DNA from: Oceanobacillus jordanicus
GTDB lineage: Bacteria > Bacillota > Bacilli > Bacillales > Amphibacillaceae
Direction of reading: 5' to 3'
Length of the DNA: 64,000 nt
Assembly: GCF_022095695.1 (NCBI RefSeq)
Contig: NZ_JAIFZM010000001.1
Span: forward strand, 372,001-436,000
Below the pieces are notes generated by a model that worked only from the letters and a program-made list of their open reading frames with translations, was not told the origin of the DNA and searched no databases. The translations under genes were made by a program, and so were the position numbers. How positions within the stretch are numbered: position 1 is the stretch's first letter; each line of letters begins with the position of its first letter. This document shows, in pieces, positions 25,545 through 34,636 of the stretch.

Positions 25545-25685
25545 ACTGCATACTTATCGCTACGAAAAATACAAGCTTTCCGTGGGCACGGCCTCAGCCT
25601 CCTCAGAAGCAAAAAACGCTTCTTCCGGGGTCTTCAAACTCGTGCTCTTCCCACTGGAGTCTTATATTTTCCTCCGCTAATTAAT
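25545..25685. repeat. GC-rich intergenic element D
   Basis: A block with CCGTGGGCACGGCCTCAGCC, TCAGAAGC...GCTTCT pairing, CGTGCTCTTCCCACTGGAG and so on. It differs from its AT-rich flanks and carries no ORF. It resembles short dispersed elements I associate with Bacillaceae intergenic regions, but no second copy is present in this window, so repeat status is inferred. Confidence 0.4.
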
Positions 25686-25716
25686 GCGTCTCGTATCCAT
25701 AATGTTATAAAAAGTT

Positions 25717-25748
25717 CCGGACGTATTTAATAAATTCGTCCGGTTTTT
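25717..25748 (+). terminator. Terminator-like hairpin upstream of the acyltransferase
   Basis: CCGGACG / CGTCCGG with AAT pairs inside, followed by TTTTT. The remaining 25749-25986 is AT-rich promoter DNA with nothing else recognised. Confidence 0.65.
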
Positions 25749-25986
25749 GCTTTACCGATACTCCAATTTCCCAGGCCTTTTAATTCTAGCTTAGCAAGAA
25801 CGTGAGAAGGTACTTTTGAAAATGTGGCAAATTACACCATGATCATTACAGTTTGAAGGCTTTTTTGCAAAACATTTACATGCTCCTAACAACTACATAA
25901 AATCGGCGGCCAACCTATATATTTTTATAGAAAAAGAGGTAAAGTGAAATATGCAACCTTAATTTAACTATTAGAGGATGAGAGAT

Positions 25987-26973
25987 ATGGAAAGAAATGC
26001 CTTTTTTGATAATGCGAAGGTCGTTTTAATTTTCTTCGTTGTATTCGGCCACATGATACAACCTTTCGTAGATGGATCAAGAGAAATGAGCACATTATAT
26101 TCTTGGATTTACACCTTTCATATGCCTGCGTTCATTTTAATGTCTGGCTTTTTTGCTAAAGGCGCAGGGAACTTCAGTTATATTATAAATCTAGTTAAGA
26201 AGCTGCTCGTGCCGTACTTGATTTTTCAAGTATTGTACACCGGCTATTATTTCTTAATAGGGAAATCAGGATGGCAGACAGATCTTTTTAGTCCCCACTG
26301 GGCGTTATGGTTTTTGTTTAGCTTATTCAGTTGGCATCTTTTATTATATTGGTTTAAAAAAATGCCTCCATTGTTAAGTATTGCAATTGCTTTGCAAATT
26401 GGTTTAATCATTGGGTACTTTGGCGAAATTGGTCATACCTTTAGCCTGTCAAGAACCTTTGTATTCTTCCCGTTTTTCTTAATCGGTTACTTTTTGACTG
26501 AAAAGCAGATCATGCTTTTAAAACATAAAAGTGTTAAAATAGCTTCTCTTGTTATTATGAGTGCTGTTTTTCTAAGTATTTACTTTATGCCAGAGTTTAA
26601 CTCGGGCTGGCTTCTTGCTTCTAAATCATATGGTGATCTAGGAATGGCAGAGTATGGGGGACTTGCTCGCTTGCTAGTTTATATTACGGCAGCTATCATG
26701 GTCGTCAGTGTGTTGGCATGGATTCCTAAAGCACACTATAACTGGACGAAATTAGGTGCACGTACATTGTATGTATACCTACTGCACGGCTTTTTCATCC
26801 AGTATTTTCGTCAGGCAGACGTGTTTCAGATTAACGGACTGCATGATTTTCTTGGATTAGCAGCATTATCACTGGGTCTCGTCTTTCTACTTTCAAGTAG
26901 ACCAATCCTGGGATTATGGCAGCCAGTAATAGAAGGAAAAGCATCCATTCTAAAACAAAATCTGAAAACGTAA
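25987..26973 (+). CDS. Acyltransferase 3-family membrane protein (O-acetyltransferase type)
   Basis: A 328-residue membrane acyltransferase with about ten helices. It begins ERNAFFDNAKVVLIFFVVFG HMIQ, with the family histidine in FGHMIQPF, then the second motif WIYTFHMPAFILMSGFF (about 40-56). It resembles fucose 4-O-acetylase-like proteins that modify cell-surface glycans. An ATG nine bases earlier (25978) overlaps the GAGG ribosome site, so ATG 25987 is preferred. No polysaccharide genes lie nearby, so the acceptor cannot be inferred. It is a single gene, convergent with the YjiH gene. Confidence 0.87.
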   Translation: MERNAFFDNAKVVLIFFVVFGHMIQPFVDGSREMSTLYSWIYTFHMPAFILMSGFFAKGAGNFSYIINLVKKLLVPYLIFQVLYTGYYFLIGKSGWQTDLFSPHWALWFLFSLFSWHLLLYWFKKMPPLLSIAIALQIGLIIGYFGEIGHTFSLSRTFVFFPFFLIGYFLTEKQIMLLKHKSVKIASLVIMSAVFLSIYFMPEFNSGWLLASKSYGDLGMAEYGGLARLLVYITAAIMVVSVLAWIPKAHYNWTKLGARTLYVYLLHGFFIQYFRQADVFQINGLHDFLGLAALSLGLVFLLSSRPILGLWQPVIEGKASILKQNLKT

Positions 26974-27090
26974 GTTTCCCTGAAACTAGGGAAAACGTCT
27001 CATTTATACAAAGAGTAAGCTATTTTAGTCAAATGAACGAAACAAATTCTCGATTAAAACGTATATATATGATACCCCCTTTTAATATAA

Positions 27091-27123
27091 AAAACAGACG
27101 GCCATTTAACGGCCGTCTGTTTT
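27091..27123. terminator. Bidirectional terminator
   Basis: AAAACAGACGGCC / GGCCGTCTGTTTT perfect 13-bp stem with a 7-base loop between two converging genes. Confidence 0.92.
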
Positions 27124-27128
27124 GCTGT

Positions 27129-28478
27129 TTAAAAGATTAGATGTGCAATTAAGATAATGACAGGTAAGGTAATGAGTGTACGGAGCAAGAAAATTACAAC
27201 AAGATCCTTGAACGATACAGGAACCTTAGACCCCAATAATAATCCCCCAACCTCTGACATATAGATCAGCTGGGTAACAGATAATGCTGCGATAATAAAT
27301 CGCGTTATTTCTTCCTCAATTCCTGAAGCTAGAATTGCTGGTAAAAACATATCGGCAAAGCCAATTAATATGGTTTCAGATGCTGCAGTAGCTGATGGGA
27401 CTTGCATCCACTCCAATACTGGAATAAAGGGAACACCGAGCCATGAAAAGAGTGGAGTGTTTTCCGCAATAATTAATGCCGTCAACCCAAAAGCCATTAC
27501 GACAGGTGCTACACCCATCCACATATCAAGGATATTCTGTAAGCCTTCTTTAATAAATTGGTAGAAGCTTGTTTCCTTTCTACCTCTATCAATCGCTTTT
27601 TTATAACCATAAGTGAAGACATTATAACCTTCTGGTATTTCCTCACTAACTCCGTCCGAGTTAGGATCGATATAACGATCCGCTTTTCTGGATAGTGGTG
27701 GGATACGAGGCATAATAAGTGCTGCTACAAAACCAGCAAATAAAACAGTTAAGTAAAATGGGACGAACATATGTTGAAGTCCGACTTCGCCAATTATGAC
27801 AAGAGAGAAGGTAATGGATACAATCGAAAATGTCGTACCAATCACGGCAGCTTCTCGCTTGGTATAATTTCCTTCCTCGTACTGTTTACTTGTAAGTAGA
27901 ATACCAATTGTTCCATCGCCAATCCAAGAAGCGAGGGAATCAATAGAAGCTCTTCCTGGTAACTTGAACAATGGACGCATAATCTTGGTCATCATCGTAC
28001 CGACCAGTTCGAGTAACCCAAAATTCATTAAGAGTGGTAGAAACAATCCAGCAAACAAGAAGACTGCAAAGAGTACATGAAGCAGGTCATCAAGCAGCAT
28101 TTTTCCAGTGTCTGCCCCGTGTATAAATGATGGGCCAAGTTCGAAATACACCATCACAGCGAATATAGCCGCTATCACACGGGTAATTGTCCAAAATAAA
28201 CTTACATAAAATAGCTGTTGGAAAAAGGGCGTCTTTTGTAAGGCATCCTTACCGGACATTTTAGCTATTAAGGTAAACACTGCGGTTAAGACAATAATAA
28301 CCATCATTATGGCAGAAAGACGGCCTGCAAGAGCATCCTGCACGATTCCTGCCAACAATGCAATTGGGATGGTCACTCCATCATCGGTTTTGAGCGGGAA
28401 CATGAAGAGAAATACCCCAATTAAAGAGGGAATAATAAACTTAATATGATCACTAATTCTGTAATGATTTTTTTCCAT
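27129..28478 (-). CDS. YjiH-family membrane protein with nucleoside-recognition (gate) domains
   Basis: A 449-residue, about eleven-helix protein of the YjiH family. Two gate-type stretches are visible: LRPLFKLPGRASIDSLASWI-like residues at about 160-180 (seen as MRPLFKLPGRASIDSLASW GDGTIGILL) and the ATAASETILIGFADMFLPAI region (about 362-381). Residues 250-300 form a hydrophilic loop. Relatives are proposed carriers for nucleosides or other small solutes; no substrate is proved. It is monocistronic, with a strong promoter at 28658-28686. Confidence 0.82.
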   Translation of the reverse strand: MEKNHYRISDHIKFIIPSLIGVFLFMFPLKTDDGVTIPIALLAGIVQDALAGRLSAIMMVIIVLTAVFTLIAKMSGKDALQKTPFFQQLFYVSLFWTITRVIAAIFAVMVYFELGPSFIHGADTGKMLLDDLLHVLFAVFLFAGLFLPLLMNFGLLELVGTMMTKIMRPLFKLPGRASIDSLASWIGDGTIGILLTSKQYEEGNYTKREAAVIGTTFSIVSITFSLVIIGEVGLQHMFVPFYLTVLFAGFVAALIMPRIPPLSRKADRYIDPNSDGVSEEIPEGYNVFTYGYKKAIDRGRKETSFYQFIKEGLQNILDMWMGVAPVVMAFGLTALIIAENTPLFSWLGVPFIPVLEWMQVPSATAASETILIGFADMFLPAILASGIEEEITRFIIAALSVTQLIYMSEVGGLLLGSKVPVSFKDLVVIFLLRTLITLPVIILIAHLIF

Positions 28479-28657
28479 ATAAATACCACCTAGGTAACAT
28501 AATTTTTCTGATTTGGTTTCTCCTGTATAGGTCTGTTTGATTTTGCAGGCATATAGTAATTACTATGTTCTTATGCATACATTGAGACTACGAAATATAT
28601 AACGATCTAGGCGTGAGACCCTTTAAAAAACACACTACCGGAGAAACTCCCTTTTGT

Positions 28658-28686
28658 ATTATAAGCGAGTATATTAGATTCGACAA
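28658..28686 (-). promoter_or_regulatory. Sigma-A promoter of the YjiH gene, long leader
   Basis: On the minus strand TTGTCG (28686-28681), 17 bases, TATAAT (28663-28658). The roughly 170-base leader opens with AAAAGGGAGTTTCTCCGG and a possible GGGTCTCACGCC partner. It matches no riboswitch class I can name. Confidence 0.65.
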
Positions 28687-28845
28687 ATATTTATGCGTTT
28701 TTGTGTTTTTTTATAACCTCTCCTTATAGATTTATAGCTACTTAGCAAGAGAGCGTTGCTCCATCTTTTTATACCTTTTTCTTGGAAAGGTAAAACCTGT
28801 TTTATTCAAGGATAAAGTAGGGTATTGATAACAGAGGTGTTTACG
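28687..28845. other. Divergent promoter interval, AarF side
   Basis: AT-rich. A short ACCTTT/AAAGGT hairpin lies at about 28773-28793. No ORF or known RNA is seen. Confidence 0.4.
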
Positions 28846-30489
28846 TTGCGAAACAAAAGAAATTACAATCTTATTTATCGTTGCAGCATTTTGGTTTGGA
28901 TGGCCTGCAAGTTTCTTGTGCAAATATACTCCTTCCATTTTATACATAGTATCTGGGATGAGCGGACAAGGCAGAAATGGGACAGGTTGTTAATGAAACA
29001 AGCTAGAGAGTATCGGAAACGGGCTGTTCAGCTAGGTGGTGTTCTTATAAAGGTCGGACAGTTTCTTAGTACGAGGACCGATTTTATGCCACAAGTTTTT
29101 ATTAATGAATTAAGTGGTCTTGTCGATAAAGTGCCACCCATGCCCTATTCGTATGCAAAAAGCTTACTTGAGGATGAATGGGGTACGGAAGTTGATCAAG
29201 TGGTTGACCATATTGATGAAGATTCGATCGCCTCTGCCTCTATTGGAGAAGTTTACGCTGCGACATTAAAAGAAAATGGGGAGAAGGTAGCCATTAAGGT
29301 GCAGCGCTATCAGATAGAGAAAATCTTTCACATGGATTTTATCGCACTTCGCATCGTCTTTTGGATCCTCTCTGTATTCACTTCGTTTGGAAGAAAAGCT
29401 GATCTCAAATCGTTGTATACAGAGTTAATTACGGTCATGGATAAAGAACTTAATTTTCATCAAGAGCTAGATAATGCACTGTACTTCCAAGACCGATTTA
29501 AAGAAAATCCGCACATTCATATTCCAGATTATTATCGGCATCTATGTACAGAAAAGGTTCTTGTTATGGAATGGGTGGATGGTGCAAAGGTAACTGATAT
29601 TGCCTTTATGAATCGAAATCACATTTCGGTTGAGCAGACAGCTAAGCGGTTATTCGAATTTTATGCTGATCAGATTCTTAACGAAGGTAGCTTTCATGCT
29701 GATCCACATGGCGGAAATATACTCTTACAGAAGGATGGCACCCTGTGTATTATCGACTTTGGTATGATCGGATCAGTGAGCAACCAAGATATCCATTATT
29801 TTAAGCAAATTATCCAAAATGTAATAATGGATGACTATGATCGGGTGATTGACGTCCTTGATGATATGAAGTTTATTTTGCCTAATGCAAACCGAGCAAA
29901 GCTCAAACAAATGATTAAGCACACGGTAGAGATGTATCAAAATGGATCATTTAAAACGCTGGATGCACATACAATGGAACAGCTGAAAGAGGACATTCGT
30001 ATCTTTATAAAGGATCAACCAATTCAGCTATCTGCAGAATATGCTTACCTGGGTAGAGCAATGTCTATCGTCCTTGGGATTTTACTGGCAATCTATCCGG
30101 ATGTCGAGTTGGATAAGTGGGTAAAGCGAAAAGTCAAAAAATGGTTTGGTGGCAGGCGGCTTATTGAGTCGATTTACAAACAGTACGCAAAGGATACAAT
30201 TCAGCCGGTTTTTTCTTTTCCTAGAGCGATGTTAAATTGGCTGGAAAATGGGGAAAAGGATAGGCAATGGGACAAGAAGAAGCAGCAAATGAAGCTAAAG
30301 CATCATTTTCTTCTTGTGCTGGAGATCATGTTATTCTCTTTAGGAGTATTTAGTGGGAGTGTTAGCCTGCTTGGTTCAAATCTTGGCTCAACAGCTAGCA
30401 TATTCCTCATGTGGGGTTCTATTGTCTGCTTCGCAGGTTTAGGGCTTAGTATGATACGCCATTACCGATTTCTACGGTCGGAACAGTGA
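28846..30489 (+). CDS. ABC1/AarF (UbiB-like) atypical kinase
   Basis: A 547-residue membrane-anchored member of the ABC1 kinase-like family. Diagnostic residues: the KxGQ motif in GGVLIKVGQFLSTRTDFMP (about 68-86), the Ala-rich loop SIASASIGEVYAATL (about 124-138), VAIKVQR, and the catalytic pair HADPHGGNILL and IIDFGMIG (about 290-320). Two hydrophobic helices close the C-terminus. In proteobacteria UbiB supports ubiquinone synthesis; Bacillus uses menaquinone, so a general lipid or quinone-handling role is more likely. The start is TTG 28846, placed by AGAGGTG six bases ahead. Confidence 0.9.
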   Translation: MRNKRNYNLIYRCSILVWMACKFLVQIYSFHFIHSIWDERTRQKWDRLLMKQAREYRKRAVQLGGVLIKVGQFLSTRTDFMPQVFINELSGLVDKVPPMPYSYAKSLLEDEWGTEVDQVVDHIDEDSIASASIGEVYAATLKENGEKVAIKVQRYQIEKIFHMDFIALRIVFWILSVFTSFGRKADLKSLYTELITVMDKELNFHQELDNALYFQDRFKENPHIHIPDYYRHLCTEKVLVMEWVDGAKVTDIAFMNRNHISVEQTAKRLFEFYADQILNEGSFHADPHGGNILLQKDGTLCIIDFGMIGSVSNQDIHYFKQIIQNVIMDDYDRVIDVLDDMKFILPNANRAKLKQMIKHTVEMYQNGSFKTLDAHTMEQLKEDIRIFIKDQPIQLSAEYAYLGRAMSIVLGILLAIYPDVELDKWVKRKVKKWFGGRRLIESIYKQYAKDTIQPVFSFPRAMLNWLENGEKDRQWDKKKQQMKLKHHFLLVLEIMLFSLGVFSGSVSLLGSNLGSTASIFLMWGSIVCFAGLGLSMIRHYRFLRSEQ

Positions 30490-30503
30490 GGGGGGTGTTT
30501 CAA

Positions 30504-30812
30504 GTGAATGAAGTATTAAAAAAAGGATTTTTACTAGGTATAGGAGCAGCTGTCACAAGCAAAGAAAAGCTTGACCAGAGGTTCAAAGCGCTAGTTGATA
30601 AGAATGAACTTTCCCAAGATGAGGCAAGATCTGTCATGCAAACATACATGGACAAGGGAGAAATGAAAAAGGACGAGTGGAGCGCAAAGCAATATGAACA
30701 AACGCAAAAAATGGCGAAAGACCTTGGTTTGGCAACAAAAGAAGATATCAATGAACTTCGCGCAAGAATCACAGAACTAGAAACAAAGCTTGGGCAGAAT
30801 AGCGAACTTTAA
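30504..30812 (+). CDS. Phasin-like coiled-coil protein
   Basis: A 102-residue protein. A hydrophobic start (NEVLKKGFLLGIGAAVTSKE) leads into a helical region and a C-terminal coiled coil (KEDINELRARITELETKLG). This is the layout of the phasin family/PHA synthesis regulator proteins often found beside AarF genes in Bacillus. The start is GTG 30504 behind GGGGGG, 14 bases after the AarF stop, so the two are probably one operon. No PHA synthase is in the window. Binding to lipid or polymer surfaces is inference. Confidence 0.78.
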   Translation: MNEVLKKGFLLGIGAAVTSKEKLDQRFKALVDKNELSQDEARSVMQTYMDKGEMKKDEWSAKQYEQTQKMAKDLGLATKEDINELRARITELETKLGQNSEL

Positions 30813-30836
30813 TAGAAGAACAATCTCAATATAGTT

Positions 30837-30878
30837 AAAGGTCGAACGATTACTCAATAGAGTACGTTCGACCTTTTT
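30837..30878 (+). terminator. Intrinsic terminator of the AarF/phasin operon
   Basis: AAAGGTCGAACG / CGTTCGACCTTT with an inner TACTC/GAGTA stem and a T6 run. Confidence 0.92.
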
Positions 30879-31089
30879 TGCATTGGAGCAAACGTTATTG
30901 GGTGCAGGATAAGAATGGTCACAAACCTTCTAGCCTCTCTATTCTTCTCTGGTGTGTTTAAGGGAATGTCATATAGGGAAATGGTTAGCGTTTATGCAAG
31001 TGTGATCTGACATCGTTTTTTGACAAAAACGATCGCGTCCAGCACCTAGCGCTTTGATCTGTTCCAACTACCAAAAAAGGATGATAGGT

Positions 31090-31776
31090 ATGAAAAGACT
31101 TCTGGTAATGCCCTTCTTACTCCTATTAACGGGCTGTAATATAAAGGTATTAGATTCGCGAAGTGACACTGCGAATGATCAAGCTTTTTTAATTATATAC
31201 AGTTTTTCCTTAATGTTGATAGTCGTATTGGTTGTTTCCATTCTTTTTATACGATTTGTTTTTAAATATCGGTATACGGAGGAAAGAAAAGATAATATTC
31301 CACCTGATGTAAAAGGGAATAAGTGGCTGGAGACTGCTTGGGTAATCGGCCCACTCCTCTTGCTTGCGATATTAGCTGTTCCCACTATTATGATGACATA
31401 TGACCAGTCACCTGTGCTATCTACTGAATCCGAACAGGAGGGAACTTCGGTGCAAGTGACCGCAGAACAATTTAACTGGACGTTTGAGCACGCAAACGGG
31501 AAAACCGAACAAAATCGTTTGGTAATACCGGAAGGGGGAACAATCCTCCTCCATCTTAAATCAGAGGATGTCATTCATTCTTTCTGGGTTCCAAGACTTG
31601 GTGGTAAGGTGGATGTCATGCCTGATAGAGAATTAGTATATGAAATTAAGAATCCGCAAATTGGTACATACGAGGGAAAATGTGCGGAGTATTGTGGGCT
31701 GGGCCATACAAATATGAAGTTTGAGGCTGAAGTTGTTTCAGCAGACGAGTATGCCAGCTATTTAAATGAAAAGTAA
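31090..31776 (+). CDS. Cytochrome c oxidase subunit II (CuA)
   Basis: A 228-residue lipoprotein-type subunit II. The signal peptide ends in a lipobox (LLLLTGCN, Cys at about 16). Two membrane helices follow (about 35-58 and 88-110), then the cupredoxin domain. The CuA site is complete: HSFWVPRLG and CAEYCGLGHTNM, so electrons come from cytochrome c, not directly from quinol. No fused cytochrome c domain is present, unlike B. subtilis CtaC. ATG 31090 is chosen over in-frame 31054 because AAAAAGG is spaced for it. It is first in a three-gene operon. Confidence 0.92.
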   Translation: MKRLLVMPFLLLLTGCNIKVLDSRSDTANDQAFLIIYSFSLMLIVVLVVSILFIRFVFKYRYTEERKDNIPPDVKGNKWLETAWVIGPLLLLAILAVPTIMMTYDQSPVLSTESEQEGTSVQVTAEQFNWTFEHANGKTEQNRLVIPEGGTILLHLKSEDVIHSFWVPRLGGKVDVMPDRELVYEIKNPQIGTYEGKCAEYCGLGHTNMKFEAEVVSADEYASYLNEK

Positions 31777-31799
31777 ACTGTCATGCAGGAGTGGTATAA

Positions 31800-33710
31800 A
31801 TGAAATTTACTTTATTTGGAGTTAATATCATGTTGCCTTCTGATGTTCTTGCAGCATGGGTTTTCACCCTCCTATTAGGCGCTGTTGTGGTATTTCTTGT
31901 CTTGAAGAAGAAACGTTTAGGGCTTATATGGGAGTATATGGTGACGACCAATCATCGGAAAATTGGTATCCTCTATATATTATTTGGTATTATTTATTTT
32001 TTTCGAGCTGGGTTGGATGCATTATTTATCCGCACACAGCTAGCTTTTCCCAATAATGATTTTTGGGTGTTTCAAGGTGAAAAGTACAATGAGGTTTTTA
32101 CAACACACGGTACAATGATGATTTTCTTTGTAGCGATGCCTCTTCTTTTAGGCCTAATGAATACGGTCGTACCGTTGCAAATTGGGGCAAGGGATCTTGC
32201 TTTTCCATTCTTAAATGCAGTAGGATTCTGGCTGTTTTTTTTCGGATCTATATTCTTTAATATTTCCTTCTTCCTTAATATGACACCAGAGATTGGCTGG
32301 ACAGGCTATGCACCGTTATCAACAGAGCAATTCACACCCGGTGCGGGCAGTGATTTTTACATATTTGGTTTACAGATTTCTGGGTTGGGAACGATTTTTA
32401 CGGCTCTAAATTTAATTGTAACCATTGTGCGCCATCGTGCCCCGGGAATGAAAATGACTAGAATGCCATTGTTTGCCTGGACATCCTTAATTACTTCATT
32501 TTTAATCCTAATCGCTTTCACTGTACTTGCCATTGCCCTTTATCTATTAATGTTTGACCGGCTATTTGGCGCAGGCTTTTTCTCAGGGACAGAGGGAAAC
32601 CCGATTTATTGGCAGCATCTGTTCTGGATATTTGGTCATCCGGAAGTCTATATTCTCGCTCTTCCGGCATTTGGTATCTTTTCTGATGTTATTTCGACCT
32701 TCTCAAGGAAAAGGGTTTTCGGTTACCCAATTATGGTGCTGTCTGTGGCATTGATCGGCTTTTTAGGGTTTATGGTGTGGGCACACCATATGTTTACAGT
32801 CGGTCTCGGCCCAATGGCAAATACATTCTTTGCGATAACGACTATGTTAATTGCTGTACCAACTGGAATTAAAGTGTTCAACTGGCTATTTACCATGCGA
32901 CTTGGCGTTATTCGCTTTACGACGCCGATGCTTTTTTCACTAGGCTTTATTCCATCCTTTGTTATGGGTGGCGTAACAGGAGTGATGCTTTCCGTATCTG
33001 CAGCAGACTTTCAATTCCATGATACGCATTTTGTAGTAGCACATTTCCATTACGTCATTATCGCCTCTACCATTTTGGGGATATTTGCTGGGTTGTATTA
33101 CTGGTATCCAAAAATCACTGGGTATGTCTTGGATGAAAAGCTAGGTAGGTGGCATTTTTGGACCTTCTTAATTGGCTTTCATTTAACCTTCTTCCCTATG
33201 CATATCACTGGTTTGGAGGGGATGCCACGACGAGTTTACACCTATGATGATTCAGGCGGATTAGCAGAGCTTAATTTTATGAGTACAATCGGAGCATTTT
33301 TGATGGGGGTTAGCATGTTATTTGCTATTTGGAATGTGTATAAGACATATAAAGAAGGCAGAAAGGTTGGAAATGACCCATGGGATGGTCGAACACTGGA
33401 ATGGAGTGTAGCTTCCCCAGCACCTGAGCATACGTTTGATCCCATGCCTGTTGTTGAAGGAATCGATTCATTTTGGTTTGCAAAGTCGGCTGGGAAGAAG
33501 ATGCCTGTAACGGATCAAGTGCGAGCAACACCTCTTGAAGTGCAATCTATTTTACCTTTTCTTATCGGATCGACACTTTTCTTTCTGTCACTGGGTCTTA
33601 CCTTTTCTTGGTATTGGCTGTCTATTTTATCTGCCTTCATTTTATTTACACTGCTTGTAGTACGTTCATTAAAGGATGAACGTGAAGACCATTATGGAAG
33701 GAGGAAATAG
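31800..33710 (+). CDS. Cytochrome c oxidase subunit I
   Basis: A 636-residue haem-copper oxidase subunit I, about 14-15 helices. Ligands are visible: low-spin haem histidine in TTHGTMMIFF, CuB His plus cross-linked Tyr in GHPEVYILALPAFG, the HH pair in VWAHHMFTVG, and the haem histidines in THFVVAHFHYVI. The Glu of GHPEVY and the K-channel segment AVPTGIKVFNW place it in the A1 subfamily. It transfers electrons to O2 and pumps protons. It starts 23 bases after subunit II. No ctaA, ctaB, sco or ctaF lies beside it. Confidence 0.95.
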   Translation: MKFTLFGVNIMLPSDVLAAWVFTLLLGAVVVFLVLKKKRLGLIWEYMVTTNHRKIGILYILFGIIYFFRAGLDALFIRTQLAFPNNDFWVFQGEKYNEVFTTHGTMMIFFVAMPLLLGLMNTVVPLQIGARDLAFPFLNAVGFWLFFFGSIFFNISFFLNMTPEIGWTGYAPLSTEQFTPGAGSDFYIFGLQISGLGTIFTALNLIVTIVRHRAPGMKMTRMPLFAWTSLITSFLILIAFTVLAIALYLLMFDRLFGAGFFSGTEGNPIYWQHLFWIFGHPEVYILALPAFGIFSDVISTFSRKRVFGYPIMVLSVALIGFLGFMVWAHHMFTVGLGPMANTFFAITTMLIAVPTGIKVFNWLFTMRLGVIRFTTPMLFSLGFIPSFVMGGVTGVMLSVSAADFQFHDTHFVVAHFHYVIIASTILGIFAGLYYWYPKITGYVLDEKLGRWHFWTFLIGFHLTFFPMHITGLEGMPRRVYTYDDSGGLAELNFMSTIGAFLMGVSMLFAIWNVYKTYKEGRKVGNDPWDGRTLEWSVASPAPEHTFDPMPVVEGIDSFWFAKSAGKKMPVTDQVRATPLEVQSILPFLIGSTLFFLSLGLTFSWYWLSILSAFILFTLLVVRSLKDEREDHYGRRK

Positions 33711-33711
33711 G

Positions 33712-34284
33712 ATGAATCGTGCTGAACAAGCTTTATTTAACGATAAAAAAATGGGGTTCTTTATTTATCTGGGTGTGGAGGCAATTATGTTTGCCGTACT
33801 TTTTGCGACATATTTAATCTTCACTCCTGCTTCAAATGGTCCCCAACCATCTGAAATCTTTGAAGCTAAAACTGTCATTCTTTCCTCCTTTTTTCTTTTA
33901 TCTAGCAGTGGTACTTTATGGTTAGGGGAGCGGGCTTTAAAGAGTGAAAAGCAAAATATTTTTTTAACAGGTTTAGGAATAACGATGTTATTTGCCATTA
34001 TTTTTCTAGGCTTTGAAGTATATGAGTTTGCAAGCTTTGTAAGAGAGGGACACGGAATGGGGGTAAATGTGTTCATGTCCTCTTATTATGTGCTAGTTGG
34101 TCTCCATGCAGCCCATGTGGCGTTTGGAATTGGCTGGATGGCTGTTCTGTTTGTTCAATATTTTCGACAAATACCACTAACACTTTTCACGGAAAAGCTA
34201 AGCATTTTCTCTTATTATTGGCATTTCGTTGATGTTGTCTGGGTGTTTATCATTGGAATTGTTTACTTACCATACTTATTATAG
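33712..34284 (+). CDS. Cytochrome c oxidase subunit III
   Basis: A 190-residue, five-helix subunit III (KMGFFIYLGVEAIMFAVLFA; SYYVLVGLHAAHVAFGIGWM; the end FSYYWHFVDVVWVFIIGIVY). The short five-helix form is the standard bacterial type. AGGAGG overlapping the subunit I stop is spaced for ATG 33712, so an earlier in-frame ATG at 33676 inside subunit I is rejected. The gap to subunit I is one base, indicating translational coupling. Confidence 0.93.
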   Translation: MNRAEQALFNDKKMGFFIYLGVEAIMFAVLFATYLIFTPASNGPQPSEIFEAKTVILSSFFLLSSSGTLWLGERALKSEKQNIFLTGLGITMLFAIIFLGFEVYEFASFVREGHGMGVNVFMSSYYVLVGLHAAHVAFGIGWMAVLFVQYFRQIPLTLFTEKLSIFSYYWHFVDVVWVFIIGIVYLPYLL

Positions 34285-34486
34285 TCGGATAGTTTGTTAC
34301 TAGCATATGATGCCAAAAACTGCATCTCGATAAAAGATTGTCACAATGAAACGAAAATAAAATGTCAAAACCAGTAGTTATCTGTAAATTCAGCAAATTA
34401 GTAATTTACTTGTTGCCAATACGAGGAAATCGCGATACAATAGCTTCAAGATTAAAAGTGTCATCGCTTGGGGGGAACGTAGCGAA

Positions 34487-34621
34487 ATGGAGAGCTTTTT
34501 GCAAATATGTGAAGATACCACAAACAGTTTGGGCAGACAGCTTGAGGCTAAAGAAGAGCAGTTTTTGCAATGGGTGTATGATCGCTATGCGGCAGAACAA
34601 AAAGAAATTATAAATAATTAA
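34487..34621 (+). CDS. Small hypothetical protein (44 aa)
   Basis: Encodes a helical, charged 44-residue peptide beginning MESFLQICEDTTNSLGRQLE, then AKEEQFLQWVYDRYAAEQKE. Codon use and the clean hydrophilic/amphipathic pattern look real, whereas the longer overlapping frame (34362-34613) is Lys/Cys-rich and implausible. GGGGGGA lies 11 bases upstream, a little far. A good terminator begins 15 bases after the stop. Family not recognised; it may be a Bacillaceae-specific small protein of the ywd region. Confidence 0.6.
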   Translation: MESFLQICEDTTNSLGRQLEAKEEQFLQWVYDRYAAEQKEIINN

Positions 34622-34636
34622 TATTTTTTACATGGG

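Noticed and set aside
28600-28663. Purine riboswitch upstream of the YjiH gene
   Set aside because: The TATAAT element is the promoter -10, and there is no P2 hairpin between it and AGTTTC; only a partial motif match remains, reported as a low-interest finding.
34362-34613. 83-residue frame upstream of ywdI
   Set aside because: No ribosome site, Lys/Cys/Arg-rich composition, and it overlaps a better-supported 44-residue gene in another frame.
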